Part shown: in pieces, positions 21,153 through 30,628 of the stretch | How the letters are laid out: every line of letters starts with the position of its first letter | Numbering within the stretch: the stretch's first letter is position 1 | NCBI GenBank assembly: GCA_035531755.1 | Contig: DATKSK010000049.1 | Location: forward strand, 41,222-105,221 | DNA from: Acidimicrobiales bacterium | GTDB taxonomy: Bacteria > Actinomycetota > Acidimicrobiia > Acidimicrobiales > UBA8190 | Length of the DNA stretch: 64,000 bases | Reading direction: 5' to 3' | Position numbers and translations under genes: made by a program | Notes under the pieces: generated by a model | What the model was told of the DNA's origin: nothing | The model's input: the letters and a program-made list of their open reading frames with translations, nothing else | The model's database searches: none

Positions 21153-21569
21153 CTAGACCCGGCGCCGCTTCTTGGGGCGGCAACCGTTGTGCGGGATGGG
21201 GGTGACGTCTTTGATGCCGGCGACCTCGATGCCGACGGCGGCGAGCGAGCGGATGGCGGTCTCGCGGCCCGATCCGGGGCCGCGCACCAGGACGTCCACC
21301 TTGCGCACGCCGTGCTCCATGGCCCGGCGGGCGGCCTGCTCGGCGGCCAGCTGGGCGGCGAACGGGGTGGACTTGCGCGAGCCCTTGAAGCCGACGTTGC
21401 CGGCCGAGGCCCAGGCCAGGACGTTGCCCTCGTGGTCGCAGATCGAGATGATGGTGTTGTTGAACGAGCTCTTGATGTGGGCGACCCCGTAGGCGACGTT
21501 CTTGCGCTCCCGCTTGCGGGGGCGGCGGACCGTGGCGGACTTGGTCGTGGACTTGGCGGTCTTGGCCAT
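21153..21569 (-). CDS. rpsK: Ribosomal protein S11 (uS11)
   Basis: A 30S platform protein of 138 residues. It has [19 protein letters not shown] and the signature [17 protein letters not shown], and ends [20 protein letters not shown] (read as [16 protein letters not shown]). Its N-terminus is Lys/Thr-rich. Its ATG overlaps the rpsM stop by one base (TGATG). Confidence 0.97.
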   Translation of the reverse strand: MAKTAKSTTKSATVRRPRKRERKNVAYGVAHIKSSFNNTIISICDHEGNVLAWASAGNVGFKGSRKSTPFAAQLAAEQAARRAMEHGVRKVDVLVRGPGSGRETAIRSLAAVGIEVAGIKDVTPIPHNGCRPKKRRRV

Positions 21570-21949
21570 CAGTGCTTCCGAACCTTCTTCTTGCCGGCGA
21601 CGGTCTTCTTGGGGCCCTTGCGGGTGCGGGCGTTGGTGTGGGTCCGCTGGCCGTGGACGGGCAGGCCCTTGCGGTGGCGGACGCCCTCGTAGCAGCCGAT
21701 CTCCATCTTCCGCTTGATGTCCTGGGCGATGTCCCGGCGCAGGTCGCCCTCGACCTTGAAGTTGGCGTCGATGTAGGACCGGAGCCGGGCCACCTCCTCG
21801 TCGGTGAGGTCACGCACTCGGGTGTCGGCGTTCAGGTCGGTCCCGGCCACGGTCTGCTGCGCCCGGGTCCGGCCGATGCCGAAGATGTAGGTGAGGGATA
21901 TCTCGAGCCGCTTCTCACGGGGGATGTCCACACCGGCGATCCGTGCCAC
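21569..21949 (-). CDS. rpsM: Ribosomal protein S13 (uS13)
   Basis: A 30S head protein forming bridges to the 50S subunit, 126 residues. It begins [31 protein letters not shown] and has [27 protein letters not shown] near its end, all typical. It follows rpmJ by 48 bases and starts the alpha-operon cluster. Confidence 0.98.
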   Translation of the reverse strand: MARIAGVDIPREKRLEISLTYIFGIGRTRAQQTVAGTDLNADTRVRDLTDEEVARLRSYIDANFKVEGDLRRDIAQDIKRKMEIGCYEGVRHRKGLPVHGQRTHTNARTRKGPKKTVAGKKKVRKH

Positions 21950-21997
21950 TTTGGGTTGTTGCTCCTTCCGTCCCTGGTCAGTCCGTCGGCTGGGCGC

Positions 21998-22111
21998 TCA
22001 GCCCTGGCGCTGCTTGTGCCGCGGGTTGTCGCAGATCACCATCACCCGGCCGTGCCGGCGGATGACCTTGCACTTCTCGCAGATCGCCTTGACGCTCGGT
22101 CGAACCTTCAT
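21998..22111 (-). CDS. rpmJ: Ribosomal protein L36 (bL36)
   Basis: A 37-residue 50S protein. Translation gives [20 protein letters not shown] and then [17 protein letters not shown]. The zinc ligands are CxxC, a later cysteine and the histidine in NPRHKQ, so it is the zinc-binding form. It lies between infA and rpsM, its usual place. Confidence 0.97.
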   Translation of the reverse strand: MKVRPSVKAICEKCKVIRRHGRVMVICDNPRHKQRQG

Positions 22112-22184
22112 CGCTGCCGTCCCTGCCCTCGAACCCCTGCCCCTCGAAGCGGGGCCCTCCTCGTCGTGAACCGTCCGTGCCCTG

Positions 22185-22409
22185 CTACTTGTACCGGTAC
22201 GTGATCCGTCCCCGGCTCAGGTCGTAGGGCGTGATCTCCACCTGCACCCGATCACCCGGGAGGATCCGGATCCTGTGCATGCGCATCTTGCCGGAGCTGT
22301 GGGCCAGCACCTTGTGGCCGTTCTCGAGCTCGACGCGGAACATGGCGTTGGGGAGCGGCTCGATGACCGTCCCCTCGAGCACGATCGCATCCTCCTTGGG
22401 CTTTGGCAG
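22185..22409 (-). CDS. infA: Translation initiation factor IF-1 (CTG start likely)
   Basis: An S1/OB-fold factor that blocks the ribosomal A site during initiation. The protein has the family core [20 protein letters not shown] and [26 protein letters not shown]. With a CTG at 22409 it is 74 residues and begins [13 protein letters not shown], matching the conserved IF-1 start, and AGGAGG lies six bases upstream. There is no ATG, GTG or TTG in frame near that place. A GTG at 22382 would remove nine residues of the conserved N-terminus, though AAGGAGG precedes it by eight bases. The CTG is therefore the best-supported start, with the GTG as the alternative. Confidence 0.9.
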   Translation of the reverse strand: MPKPKEDAIVLEGTVIEPLPNAMFRVELENGHKVLAHSSGKMRMHRIRILPGDRVQVEITPYDLSRGRITYRYK

Positions 22410-22639
22410 GTGACTCCTCCTCGTTCTCGTCGACTGGCACGCCGGGCCCCCGGGGCACGGTGCGGCCGTGGTGCACCCGGTCGGCCCAGAGGCCCGGTTG
22501 GAGACGGCGGTGACAGGCCGACCGCCGACCCGGGCCGGAGGGGGGCGGACCACACCCCGGCCTGGCGAGCCGACCTACCAGCATAGCCCCTCCGTGCGGC
22601 CCCGGCCAGGGGGTTCCGGGCCGCCCCGACCGGACGCCG

Positions 22640-23380
22640 TCACGCCAGGGTGAGGACCTCCGGGCCGTCGTCGGTCACGGCGATGCTGTGCTCGAAGTGG
22701 GCCGACAGCCGGCCGTCGGCGGTGACGACGCTCCAGCCGTCCTCGAGGACCCGGGTGGCGGGGCCCCCGGCGTTCACCATCGGCTCGACGGCGAACACCA
22801 TGCCCGCCTTGAGCATGGGGCCACCCTGGCCCGGCCAGTAGTTGGGGACCTGGGGCTCCTCGTGCATGGCGGTGCCGATGGCGTGGCCCACGTACTCCCT
22901 GACCACCGAGAACCCGGCGGTCTCGGCCACGCCCTGGACGGCCCGCCCGACCTCGTGGAGGCGGTTGCCGCTGCGCAGCTGGTCGATCCCGGCCCACAGG
23001 CTGCGCTCGGTGACGTCGATGAGGCGGGCGGCCTCGGGCGACACCTCGCCGATGGCCATGGTGAAGGCGGCGTCGCCGTGGTAGCCCTCGATGATGGCGC
23101 CGCAGTCGATCGAGAGGATGTCGCCCTCCTCGAGCACATAGGGCCCGGGGATCCCGTGGACGATCATGTCGTTGGGCGACGTGCAGATGACGGCGGGGTA
23201 CCCCCGGTAGTGGAGGAAGTTGGACTTCGCCCCCCGCCGGTCGAGCACCTCGCGGGCCACGGCGTCGAGGGCGGCGGTGGTCACCCCGGGCTCGGCCGCC
23301 GCCCGGGTGGCCTCGTGCATCTCGGCCACGACCCGGCCGGCCCGGCGCATCTTGGCGATCTCGTCGGCGGTCCGCCTCAT
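22640..23380 (-). CDS. map: Methionine aminopeptidase, type I
   Basis: Removes the initiator methionine from nascent proteins. The 246-residue protein shows metal ligands in ILSIDCGAIIEGYHGDAAFT (two aspartates), VGHAIGTAMHEEP, FAVEPM and FEHSIAV. The N-terminal SH3-binding extension seen in some actinobacterial paralogues is absent. The ATG at 23380 overlaps the adk stop as ATGA, so the two are coupled, as is usual in spc operons. Confidence 0.97.
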   Translation of the reverse strand: MRRTADEIAKMRRAGRVVAEMHEATRAAAEPGVTTAALDAVAREVLDRRGAKSNFLHYRGYPAVICTSPNDMIVHGIPGPYVLEEGDILSIDCGAIIEGYHGDAAFTMAIGEVSPEAARLIDVTERSLWAGIDQLRSGNRLHEVGRAVQGVAETAGFSVVREYVGHAIGTAMHEEPQVPNYWPGQGGPMLKAGMVFAVEPMVNAGGPATRVLEDGWSVVTADGRLSAHFEHSIAVTDDGPEVLTLA

Positions 23381-24051
23381 GGGCGCGCGCCCCGGCCCCG
23401 GCGCTCCTCCACGGCCCGGATGACCCGGCGCAGCACGCCGTCGGGCGGGCCCATGCCGTTCACCTTGGCCAGCTGGCCCCGGGACTCGTACCAGTCGATG
23501 AGGGGGGCCGTCTGGCGCTCGTAGAGCTCGAGCCGGCGCCGGATGGCCTCCTCGGTGTCGTCCTCGCGCTGGACCACCTCCCCCCCGCACACGTCGCACA
23601 GCCAGCCGACCTTGGGCGGGTTCGTGACCGAGTAGTTGGCGCCGCAGTCGGTGCACACCCGGCGACCCGCCAGCCGGCGCATGGCCTGCACCGTGGGGAC
23701 CTCGATGTCGGCCACGAGGTCGAGCGTGCCCGGCTTCAGCACGGTGGCGAGCGTCTCGGCCTGCAGCGTCGTGCGCGGGCAGCCGTCGAGGATGAAGCCC
23801 CGCGCCCTGGCGTCGGGCTCGGACAGCCGGTCGGCCACCATCTCCATGATGATGTCGTCGCCCAGCAGCTCGCCGTGGTCCATGGCCTCTTTCACCTTGA
23901 GGCCCAGGGCCGAGCCCGTCTTGACCGCGGCGCGCAGCATGTCGCCCGTGGAGATGTGCGGGACCACGTAGTGGTGCGACAGGCGCACGCACTGGGTGCC
24001 CTTGCCTGCCCCCTGTTTGCCGAGGACCACGAGCCTGACGCCGGGTACCAC
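23377..24051 (-). CDS. adk: Adenylate kinase, zinc-lid form
   Basis: Interconverts ATP + AMP and 2 ADP; 224 residues. The P-loop reads GKQGAGKGT, with Lys-Gln where most Adk have Pro-Pro. The AMP-binding block is HISTGDMLRAAV and the conserved DGFPRT motif reads DGCPRT. The long lid carries four cysteines, CTDC and CDVC, forming a zinc site. The start is GTG, six bases after the secY stop. Its place between secY and map confirms identity. Confidence 0.95.
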   Translation of the reverse strand: MVPGVRLVVLGKQGAGKGTQCVRLSHHYVVPHISTGDMLRAAVKTGSALGLKVKEAMDHGELLGDDIIMEMVADRLSEPDARARGFILDGCPRTTLQAETLATVLKPGTLDLVADIEVPTVQAMRRLAGRRVCTDCGANYSVTNPPKVGWLCDVCGGEVVQREDDTEEAIRRRLELYERQTAPLIDWYESRGQLAKVNGMGPPDGVLRRVIRAVEERRGRGARP

Positions 24052-24057
24052 CGTCAG

Positions 24058-25347
24058 CTACTTGAGGAAGCCTTCGTAGTTCCGCATCATCAACTGACTG
24101 TCGATCTGCCGCATCGTCTCGAGTGACACGCCGACGGCGATCAGCAGCGTGGTCCCGTAGAACGGGTACCCACGGATGTTCCACAGGGCCATGAGCAGCG
24201 ACGGCAGCACGGCCACCAGCGCCAGGTACAAGCCCCCGGGAACGGTGATGCGGTTCAGGATGCGAGCCAGGTACTTCTCGGTGGGCGGCCCGGGCCGGAT
24301 GCCCGGGATGTAGCCGCCCTGCTTGCGGATGATGTCGGCCTGCTGGTGCGGGTCGAACGCCACGTACACGTAGAAGAAGGTGAAGGCGAAGATGAGCACC
24401 CCGTACGACAGGACGTACATCAGGCTCGTCGGGGTGATGTGGTTGTTCACGAAGGTGCGGAACCCCGTCCACGGGATGATGTTGGCCAGCAGGACGGGGA
24501 TGTAGAGCAGCGAGTTGGCGAAGATGATGGGGATCACGCCGGACTGGTTGACCTTGAGCGGGATGTACGTCGACGAGCCCCCGTACATCCGCCGGCCCAC
24601 CACCCGCTTGGCGAAGGTGACGGGGATCCGGCGCTGGCCCTGCTCCATGAACACCACGACCACGAGGAGCACGAGCGTCAGGGCCACGATGACCCCGAAC
24701 TTGAGCGACCCGCCCTGGGTGAGCACGGCCGTGCCCCCGGCGGGGATCCCCGCGGTCACGTTGGCGAAGATCAGGATGGACATGCCGTTGCCGATGCCGC
24801 GCTGGGTGATGAGCTCACCGAGCCACATCACGAACGCCGTCCCGGCGGTGAGCGTCATGCAGATGAACCCGGCCCGCCACAGCGTGAAGTTCGGGATGAG
24901 GTCGACGTTCTTGCTGCCGAGGAGGCCGCCACCGCCGTTGTGGAAGACGTAGACCAGGCCGGCCGACTGCAGCAGCGCCAGCCCGATGGTCAGGTACCGG
25001 GTGGTCTGCGTCAGCTTCTTCTGTCCGACGGCCCCCTGGTCGCGCCATTCCTCGAGCTTGGGGATCACCGTGGACAGCAGCTGGATGATGATCGAGCTGG
25101 TGATGTAGGGCATGATCCCCAGCCCGAACACCGCCATGCGCAGCAGGCCGCCCCCGGAGAACAGGTTGAGGAACCCGAGGATGCCGGCCTGCTTGGCCGA
25201 CGCCTCCAGGTTCTGGACCTGCGTGATGGAGATGAAGGGGACGATGATGTTCGCCCCGAGCTGGTAGATGGCCACGACCAGCAGGGTGAAGACAACCTTG
25301 TTGCGCAGGTCGGCGACCTTGAAGATGTTCTTCAGGCTCGAGAGCAA
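24058..25347 (-). CDS. secY: Protein translocase subunit SecY
   Basis: The pore subunit of the Sec channel, 429 residues with about ten membrane helices, for example VVFTLLVVAIYQLGANIIVP and FGVIVALTLVLLVVVVFME. The conserved QRGIGNGMSILIFA and the cytoplasmic loop QGQRRIPVTFAKRVVG are present. The TTG at 25347 (protein start MLSSLKNIFKVADLRNK) has GAGGAGG a few bases upstream and is the best start. secE lies far upstream at 52402. A 45-base gap separates it from rplO. Confidence 0.97.
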   Translation of the reverse strand: MLSSLKNIFKVADLRNKVVFTLLVVAIYQLGANIIVPFISITQVQNLEASAKQAGILGFLNLFSGGGLLRMAVFGLGIMPYITSSIIIQLLSTVIPKLEEWRDQGAVGQKKLTQTTRYLTIGLALLQSAGLVYVFHNGGGGLLGSKNVDLIPNFTLWRAGFICMTLTAGTAFVMWLGELITQRGIGNGMSILIFANVTAGIPAGGTAVLTQGGSLKFGVIVALTLVLLVVVVFMEQGQRRIPVTFAKRVVGRRMYGGSSTYIPLKVNQSGVIPIIFANSLLYIPVLLANIIPWTGFRTFVNNHITPTSLMYVLSYGVLIFAFTFFYVYVAFDPHQQADIIRKQGGYIPGIRPGPPTEKYLARILNRITVPGGLYLALVAVLPSLLMALWNIRGYPFYGTTLLIAVGVSLETMRQIDSQLMMRNYEGFLK

Positions 25348-25391
25348 CGCCCCTCCTCCTCGCTGCGCACCGGGGCCCGGGGGAACCGAGG

Positions 25392-25880
25392 CTAGCGGTT
25401 GGTGAGCGCGTTGCCCCGCGCGGGTGGGCGACCGTGGCCGAAGGGCATCGGCAGGATCTCCACGGTGCCGCCGGCCGCCTCGATGGCGCTGCGGGCGGAG
25501 GCGGACACGGCGTGGGCCTGCACGCGCAGCGCCCGGTGCAGCTCCCCGCGTCCGAGCACCTTGACCAGGGCGCCCTTGCGGACCCGGCCCGCCGCGCCGA
25601 GGGTGGCCGGCGTCGCCTCGTCCCCCGTGAAGGCGTCGAGCGTGTCGAGGTTCACCACGGCGAAGGATACCCGGAAGGGGTTCTTGAAGCCCTTGAGCTT
25701 GGGAATCCGCTGCGCCAGCTGGAGCTGGCCGCCCTCGAAGCCCGGCTTCACCGTGTCGCGGGCGCCGGTGCCCTTGGTGCCGCGCCCGGCGGTCTTGCCG
25801 CCCTTGCCGGCGATGCCCCGGCCGACGCGCCGCTTGGGCCGGTTGGAGCCGGGGGCGGGACGGAGGTCGTGGAGCTTCAT
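25392..25880 (-). CDS. rplO: Ribosomal protein L15 (uL15)
   Basis: A 50S assembly protein of 162 residues. It begins [20 protein letters not shown] and has GRGIAGKGGKTAGRGTKG and GFEGGQLQLAQRIPKLKGFKN, the basic N-terminal arm. Its ATG overlaps the rpmD stop as ATGA. Confidence 0.97.
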   Translation of the reverse strand: MKLHDLRPAPGSNRPKRRVGRGIAGKGGKTAGRGTKGTGARDTVKPGFEGGQLQLAQRIPKLKGFKNPFRVSFAVVNLDTLDAFTGDEATPATLGAAGRVRKGALVKVLGRGELHRALRVQAHAVSASARSAIEAAGGTVEILPMPFGHGRPPARGNALTNR

Positions 25881-26188
25881 GCTGTCTCCTCGGCGGCACG
25901 CGCGGCGCGGCCCTCGGCGACCCGGTGGGCTTGCCGGGAGGCGGCGTTGCGCTCCTGCTGGTCGGCGGCGGCGGCGGCGTCGGCGGGCTCCACGGCCACG
26001 AGGTGGGGGACGCGCGCCAGCATGCCGCGCACGTCGGGGCGGTCCGGGAGCACCCGGCTCTGCCCGACGCCGCGCAGGCCCAGGGCGCGCAGCGTCCCGC
26101 GGTGCTTGGGCTTGGTGCTGATGCCCGAGCGCACCTGGGTCACCCGCAGGTGCCCGCCGTCGGCGGTCGGGCCGGAGGCGGCGCTCAC
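25877..26188 (-). CDS. rpmD: Ribosomal protein L30 (uL30) with C-terminal tail
   Basis: A 50S protein. The core [20 protein letters not shown] through [13 protein letters not shown] is normal L30. The protein is 103 residues instead of about 60 because a ~40-residue Ala/Glu/Arg-rich helix-like tail follows and about 15 residues precede the core. The GTG at 26188 overlaps the rpsE stop as GTGA and the gene overlaps rplO at its end, so the length is fixed by the sequence and is not a misread frame. The role of the tail is unknown. Confidence 0.93.
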   Translation of the reverse strand: MSAASGPTADGGHLRVTQVRSGISTKPKHRGTLRALGLRGVGQSRVLPDRPDVRGMLARVPHLVAVEPADAAAAADQQERNAASRQAHRVAEGRAARAAEETA

Positions 26189-26736
26189 GTCGGCACCTCC
26201 TGGAACAGGTCGGAGGCGCGCTGGCGCTCGCGGTAGGCCCGCAGCACGCCGCGGGGGACGACCTCGTCGGCGGGCTTGCCCCGCAGGCGGGCGACGTCCT
26301 CGGGGCGCATGAGCGACTTCAGCCCGGCGATGGTGGCGTGGGCCACGTTGATGCCGTTCGACGAGCCCAGGGACTTGCACAGGATGTCGTGGATGCCCGC
26401 CATCTCGAGGATGGCGCGCGCCGCGCCCCCGGCGATGACGCCGGTGCCGGGCGAGGCCGGCTTGAGCATGACCTTGCCCGCGCCGGCGACGCCGATGATC
26501 GGGTGGGTGATCGTCGAGCCCGCCAGTGGGACGTCGAACATGTTCTTGCGGGCCTCCTCGATGCCCTTCTGGACCGCCAGGCCCGCCTCCTTGGCCTTGC
26601 CGTAGCCGAGGCCCACCCGCCCGTTGCCGTCGCCCACGACCATGAGCGCCGTGAACGAGAACCGGCGGCCACCTTGGACCACCTTGGCCACCCGGTTCAC
26701 CCGGATGGTCCGCTCCTCGAATTGCCCGTCCAGCAT
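26185..26736 (-). CDS. rpsE: Ribosomal protein S5 (uS5)
   Basis: A 30S protein involved in decoding fidelity, 183 residues. The dsRNA-binding fold shows [20 protein letters not shown] and [14 protein letters not shown]; the C-terminal domain has [23 protein letters not shown]. The ATG at 26736 overlaps the rplR stop by one base. A ~20-residue C-terminal extension follows the core. Confidence 0.97.
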   Translation of the reverse strand: MLDGQFEERTIRVNRVAKVVQGGRRFSFTALMVVGDGNGRVGLGYGKAKEAGLAVQKGIEEARKNMFDVPLAGSTITHPIIGVAGAGKVMLKPASPGTGVIAGGAARAILEMAGIHDILCKSLGSSNGINVAHATIAGLKSLMRPEDVARLRGKPADEVVPRGVLRAYRERQRASDLFQEVPT

Positions 26737-27101
26737 CAGAACTCCAGTCCTCCCTCACGCGCCGCGTCGGCCAGTGCGGCGACGCGGCCGTGATATCGGT
26801 TGCCGCCGCGGTCGAACACGACGAGGGTCACGCCCGCCGCCACGGCCCGCTCGGCGACGAGGCGGCCCACGGCGACAGCGGCGGTGATGTTCCCGCCGCT
26901 GTCGCCACGCAGCGCGGCCTCCACCGTGCTGGCCGCGGCCAGCGTGCGTCCCGTGGTGTCGTCGATGACCTGCGCCGAGATGTGGCGGACGGAGCGGAAC
27001 ACGGCGAGGCGGGGGCGCCCGGGCGTGCCCGCGATGTGCTTGCGCACCCGGGCGTGGCGCCGGATGCGCAGTGTCCGTTTGCGTGCTGCGGTGGTCGCCA
27101 T
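26736..27101 (-). CDS. rplR: Ribosomal protein L18 (uL18)
   Basis: A 5S rRNA-binding protein of 121 residues. It has [23 protein letters not shown] and ends [26 protein letters not shown]. The ATG at 27101 was chosen; a GTG two codons earlier overlaps the rplF stop as GTGA and is an equally possible start, adding two residues. Confidence 0.96.
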   Translation of the reverse strand: MATTAARKRTLRIRRHARVRKHIAGTPGRPRLAVFRSVRHISAQVIDDTTGRTLAAASTVEAALRGDSGGNITAAVAVGRLVAERAVAAGVTLVVFDRGGNRYHGRVAALADAAREGGLEF

Positions 27102-27103
27102 CG

Positions 27104-27643
27104 TCACTTCGCCGCCTTGCCGGCCTTGCGGATGACGTGCTCGCCGGCGTAGCGGATGCCCTTGCCCTTGTAGGGCTCGGGCTTCCGGAGCTTGCGGATG
27201 TCGGCGGCGGTCTGGCCGACCTTCTCCTTGTCGATCCCCTTGACCACGATGCGGGTGGGCGTGGGGACCTCGAAGGTGACCCCCTCGGGCGCCTCCACCG
27301 AAACCGGGTGCGAGAAGCCCAGGGCGAGCTCGAGCGAGGACGGGCCCTTGGCCGTGGCGCGGTACCCCACGCCGACGATCTCGAGCTCCTTGGAGAACCC
27401 CGCGGTCACCCCGACGACCATGTTGGCCACGAGCGAGCGCGTGAGCCCGTGCAGGGCCCGGTTCTGGCGCTGGTCGTCGGGCCGCTCGACGAGCAGCGCC
27501 GACTCCTCCTGGCGCACGGTGATGGCACCCGGGAGCGGGCGCGACAGGCTGCCCTGCGGGCCCGCCACGGTGACCACCCGGTCGTCGAGCGACACGGTGA
27601 CCCCGCCCGGCACGGCGATCGGCGCACGGCCGACTCGCGACAT
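27104..27643 (-). CDS. rplF: Ribosomal protein L6 (uL6)
   Basis: A 50S protein near the factor-binding centre, 179 residues. It shows [19 protein letters not shown], the repeat of two L6 folds, and the signature [25 protein letters not shown] at its end. It follows rpsH by 12 bases. Confidence 0.97.
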   Translation of the reverse strand: MSRVGRAPIAVPGGVTVSLDDRVVTVAGPQGSLSRPLPGAITVRQEESALLVERPDDQRQNRALHGLTRSLVANMVVGVTAGFSKELEIVGVGYRATAKGPSSLELALGFSHPVSVEAPEGVTFEVPTPTRIVVKGIDKEKVGQTAADIRKLRKPEPYKGKGIRYAGEHVIRKAGKAAK

Positions 27644-27655
27644 CAGCGAACCTCC

Positions 27656-28057
27656 TCACCAGACATAGCAGAGGACCTCCCCACCGACCCGGCGCTGGCG
27701 CGCCTCGCGGTCGGTCATGAGGCCGTGGCTCGTGGACACCACGGCCACACCCATGCCACCCAGGACCCTGGGCATGCGATCGGCGCGGGCGTAGATACGC
27801 AGGCCGGGCCGCGACACACGCTTCAGGCCCGCGATGGTGCGGGTACGGTCCGACGCGTACTTCAGCTGGATCTCGAGGACGTCGCCGGGGCCGGTCGCCG
27901 GCGTGACGTCGAAGCTCGCGATGTACCCCTCGCGCTCGAGGATGCCGGCCAGGGACACCTTCAGCTTCGAGCTCGGCATCTTGACGCTGTCGTGCATCGC
28001 CGTGTTGGCGTTGCGGATCCGCGTGAGCATGTCCGCGATGGGGTCGGTCATCGTCAT
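27656..28057 (-). CDS. rpsH: Ribosomal protein S8 (uS8)
   Basis: A 16S central-domain binding protein of 133 residues. It begins [20 protein letters not shown] and ends [26 protein letters not shown], the family signature. In other bacteria S8 represses the spc operon by binding its mRNA; no such site was recognised here. Confidence 0.97.
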   Translation of the reverse strand: MTMTDPIADMLTRIRNANTAMHDSVKMPSSKLKVSLAGILEREGYIASFDVTPATGPGDVLEIQLKYASDRTRTIAGLKRVSRPGLRIYARADRMPRVLGGMGVAVVSTSHGLMTDREARQRRVGGEVLCYVW

Positions 28058-28073
28058 CGGCGCGTCCCTCCCC

Positions 28074-28259
28074 TCACCAGCTCGCCTTGGTGACGCCGGG
28101 GATCTCCCCGGCGTGCACCATCACCCGCAGGCAGATCCGGCACAGCCCGAACTTGCGCAGGACCGCCCGCGGGCGGCCGCACCGGCGGCACCTCGTGTAC
28201 GCCCGGACCTTGAACTTGGGCGTTCGCTGCTGCTTTTCGATCAATGCCTTCTTCGCCAT
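28074..28259 (-). CDS. rpsN: Ribosomal protein S14, zinc type (uS14)
   Basis: A 61-residue S14 of the short type Z. It has the zinc ligands in RCRRCGRP and LCRICLR. It sits between rplE and rpsH, the usual position. A longer zinc-free S14 paralogue, common in actinobacteria as a zinc-starvation substitute, is not in this window. Confidence 0.97.
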   Translation of the reverse strand: MAKKALIEKQQRTPKFKVRAYTRCRRCGRPRAVLRKFGLCRICLRVMVHAGEIPGVTKASW

Positions 28260-28263
28260 GGTG

Positions 28264-28836
28264 CTAGACGGTCTCCTGCCTGAAGGGGAACCCGAAGGCG
28301 ACGAGGAAGGCGCGGCCCTCCACGTCGTTCCGGGCGGTGGTGCAGATGGTGATGTCCATGCCGCGCGTGGTGTCCACGCGGTCGTAGTCGATCTCCGGGA
28401 AGATGAGCTGCTCGGTGACGCCGAACGTGTAGTTGCCCCGCCCGTCGAAGGAGTTCGGCGGCAGCCCCCGGAAGTCCCGGATGCGCGGGATGGCGAGGGC
28501 GATGAGCCGGTCGAGGAATTCCCAGGCCCGGTCGCCGCGCAGGGTGACCTTGGCGCCGATGGCCATGCCCTCGCGGAGCTTGAACGCCGCGATCGACTGG
28601 CGGGCCCGGGTGACCACGGGCTTCTGGCCGGTGATCACCTCGAGGTCGCGCACGGCGCCCTCGATGAGCGAGGGCTGCTGGGTCGCCTTGCCGACGCCCA
28701 TGTTGATCACGATCTTCTCGAGGCGGGGCACTTCCATGACGTTGGCCAGGCCCAGCTGCTGCTGCAGCTCGCCCCGGGTCGTCGTGTCGTAGCGCTCCTT
28801 CAGGCGGGGGCGCGTGCGGGTGGCGGCGACGGTCAT
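28264..28836 (-). CDS. rplE: Ribosomal protein L5 (uL5)
   Basis: A 5S rRNA-binding protein of 190 residues. It has [41 protein letters not shown] and ending [18 protein letters not shown]. The ATG at 28836 overlaps the rplX stop as ATGA; the frame extends upstream only as shadow sequence. Confidence 0.97.
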   Translation of the reverse strand: MTVAATRTRPRLKERYDTTTRGELQQQLGLANVMEVPRLEKIVINMGVGKATQQPSLIEGAVRDLEVITGQKPVVTRARQSIAAFKLREGMAIGAKVTLRGDRAWEFLDRLIALAIPRIRDFRGLPPNSFDGRGNYTFGVTEQLIFPEIDYDRVDTTRGMDITICTTARNDVEGRAFLVAFGFPFRQETV

Positions 28837-29141
28837 GACAGCTCCGTCCCGCACTTGCGGCAGATCCTGACCTTGCGGCCCGCGTCGTCGTAGGTGATGC
28901 CGATGCGGGTGGGCCCGCACGCCGGGCACACCACGGCGACCGCGGACACGGGGAGCGGCATGTCCTTGTCGATGATCCCGCCCTGCATGGTGGCGCCGCG
29001 GGGCTTGGTGTGGCGCTTGGCCATGTTGGCGCCGTCGACGATGACCTTGCCCTCGGCCGGGAGCGCCACCATCACCTGGCCGCGCCTGCCCCGGTGCTTG
29101 CCCGAGAGCACCTGCACCGTGTCACCCTTGCGAATTCGCAT
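28833..29141 (-). CDS. rplX: Ribosomal protein L24 (uL24)
   Basis: A 50S assembly initiator of 102 residues. It has the KOW motif [20 protein letters not shown] and [10 protein letters not shown]. The C-terminal half carries CPAC and CRKC, a zinc-ribbon-like pair that many L24 lack. The ATG at 29141 has GGAGG seven bases upstream; the GTG just before it overlaps the rplN stop and is a less likely start. Confidence 0.96.
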   Translation of the reverse strand: MRIRKGDTVQVLSGKHRGRRGQVMVALPAEGKVIVDGANMAKRHTKPRGATMQGGIIDKDMPLPVSAVAVVCPACGPTRIGITYDDAGRKVRICRKCGTELS

Positions 29142-29509
29142 CACAACACCTCCGGAGCCAGCGACACGATCCGCATGAACCGCTTGTCGCGAAGCTCACG
29201 CCCCACGGGCCCGAAGATCCGGGTGCCCCGTGGCTGCTGCTGCTCGTTGATGAGCACAGCGGCGTTCTCGTCGAACCTGATGTAGCTGCCGTCGGGGCGG
29301 CGGGTCTCCTTGGCGGTGCGCACCACCACGCACCGGACGACCTCGCCCTTCTTGACGGCCGCACCCGGGATGGCGTCCTTCACGGTCGCCACGAAGACGT
29401 CGCCGATCCCGGCGTAGCGGCGCCGGGACCCGCCGAGCACCTTGATGCACAGCACCTCGCGTGCCCCGGAGTTGTCGGCCACCTTGAGGCGCGACTCCTG
29501 CTGGATCAC
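29141..29509 (-). CDS. rplN: Ribosomal protein L14 (uL14)
   Basis: A 50S protein at the subunit interface, 122 residues. It begins [20 protein letters not shown] and has [16 protein letters not shown] and the end [11 protein letters not shown]. The GTG start overlaps the rpsQ stop as GTGA. Confidence 0.98.
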   Translation of the reverse strand: MIQQESRLKVADNSGAREVLCIKVLGGSRRRYAGIGDVFVATVKDAIPGAAVKKGEVVRCVVVRTAKETRRPDGSYIRFDENAAVLINEQQQPRGTRIFGPVGRELRDKRFMRIVSLAPEVL

Positions 29510-29787
29510 CGGGCACGCTCCAGGACCTCGGTGACGCGCCAGCGCTTGAGCTTCGACAGCGGCCGCGTCTCCATGACGCGCACACGGTCGCCGAGCTTGG
29601 CGTCATGGCCCTCGTTGTGGGCGTAGAGCTTGCGGGTGCGCTGCACGGTCTTGCCGTAGCGGGCGTGGCGGACGCGCTCGACGACGGCCACGACCACCGT
29701 CGCCTGCATCTTGTCGGAGACGACGAGACCCTCACGGGTCTTGCGCATCGCCCGTTGCGCGGTCGCCGATGCCTCTTCCTCGGCCAT
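29506..29787 (-). CDS. rpsQ: Ribosomal protein S17 (uS17)
   Basis: A 16S-binding OB-fold protein of 93 residues. It has [35 protein letters not shown] and [20 protein letters not shown]. About 15 acidic residues ([11 protein letters not shown]) precede the core. The ATG overlaps the rpmC stop by one base. Confidence 0.97.
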   Translation of the reverse strand: MAEEEASATAQRAMRKTREGLVVSDKMQATVVVAVVERVRHARYGKTVQRTRKLYAHNEGHDAKLGDRVRVMETRPLSKLKRWRVTEVLERAR

Positions 29788-30188
29788 CACTCGTCCTCCT
29801 CGTCGGCTTGGTCGCCGGCCGTCGCACCTTCGACGGTCCCCGGCGCCTCGGCGGCCTCGTCGACGGCCTCGGTGCGGCGCGACCGCGACCGCGCGGGCGC
29901 CGTCTCTTCGTCTTCGACGTCCTCGGCCGTCCGGCGGCGTGGTGCCCGCGCCGGTCCCGACGCGGCCACCGGGCCGGCCTCGCGGCCCTCCGCCAGGGCG
30001 ATCTCGCGGTCGCGCAGCACGGTGAGGACCCGGGCGACGTCCTTGCGCACCCGGGAGAGGCGCGTGTTGTTGTCGAGCTGGCCGGTGGCGAGCTGGAACC
30101 TGAGGTTGAGCAGCTCGCGGCGGTACTCGGTCAGCCGGCCTTCGAGCTCGTCGTCGTCGAGTTCGCGCAGTTCCATGGCGGTGGGCAC
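29787..30188 (-). CDS. rpmC: Ribosomal protein L29 (uL29) with long acidic tail
   Basis: The L29 core spans about residues 5-70, with [20 protein letters not shown] and [21 protein letters not shown] further ~60 residues rich in Ala, Glu, Asp and Arg follow, making 133 residues instead of about 65. L29 lies at the peptide exit tunnel, so the tail would sit where SRP and trigger factor bind. The GTG at 30188 has GGAGG seven bases upstream; an ATG four codons later gives MELREL. The tail is bounded by the one-base overlap with rpsQ. Confidence 0.93.
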   Translation of the reverse strand: MPTAMELRELDDDELEGRLTEYRRELLNLRFQLATGQLDNNTRLSRVRKDVARVLTVLRDREIALAEGREAGPVAASGPARAPRRRTAEDVEDEETAPARSRSRRTEAVDEAAEAPGTVEGATAGDQADEEDE

Positions 30189-30190
30189 GG

Positions 30191-30628
30191 CTAGACCTCC
30201 ACCTCGGGCGCCCCGTGGGTGCCCGGCCGGATGACGAAGCGGGCCTTGAAGGGCAGCTTCTGGATGGCCCGCTCCATGGCCTCGCGCGCCAGGTCCCGCT
30301 CGACGCCCGCCAGCTCGAACAGGATGCGACCGGGCCGCACGACCGCGACCCAGTGCTCGGGGTTCCCCTTGCCCGAGCCCATGCGGGTCTCGGCCGGCTT
30401 CTGCGTGACGGGCTTGTCCGGGAAGATGCGGATCCAGACCTTGCCACCGCGCTTGACGTGGCGGGTCATGGCGATTCGGGCGGCCTCGATCTGGCGCTGG
30501 GTGATCCACGCCGGCTCGAGCGCCTGGATCCCGAAGTCCCCGAAGTTGATGGTGGTGCCACCCTTCGACAACCCGTTGAGGCGTCCACGCTGCTGCTTGC
30601 GGTGCTTGACCTTGCGCGGCATCAACAT
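30191..30628 (-). CDS. rplP: Ribosomal protein L16 (uL16)
   Basis: A 50S protein near the A site and 5S rRNA, 145 residues. It has [40 protein letters not shown] and [20 protein letters not shown]. The start overlaps the rpsC stop by one base; a second ATG two codons later matches the family start and may be used instead. Confidence 0.97.
   Translation of the reverse strand: MLMPRKVKHRKQQRGRLNGLSKGGTTINFGDFGIQALEPAWITQRQIEAARIAMTRHVKRGGKVWIRIFPDKPVTQKPAETRMGSGKGNPEHWVAVVRPGRILFELAGVERDLAREAMERAIQKLPFKARFVIRPGTHGAPEVEV

Noticed and set aside
27102..27107. GTG start for rplR overlapping the rplF stop
   Set aside because: The ATG two codons later gives the typical L18 start; the difference is only two residues and cannot be settled from sequence.
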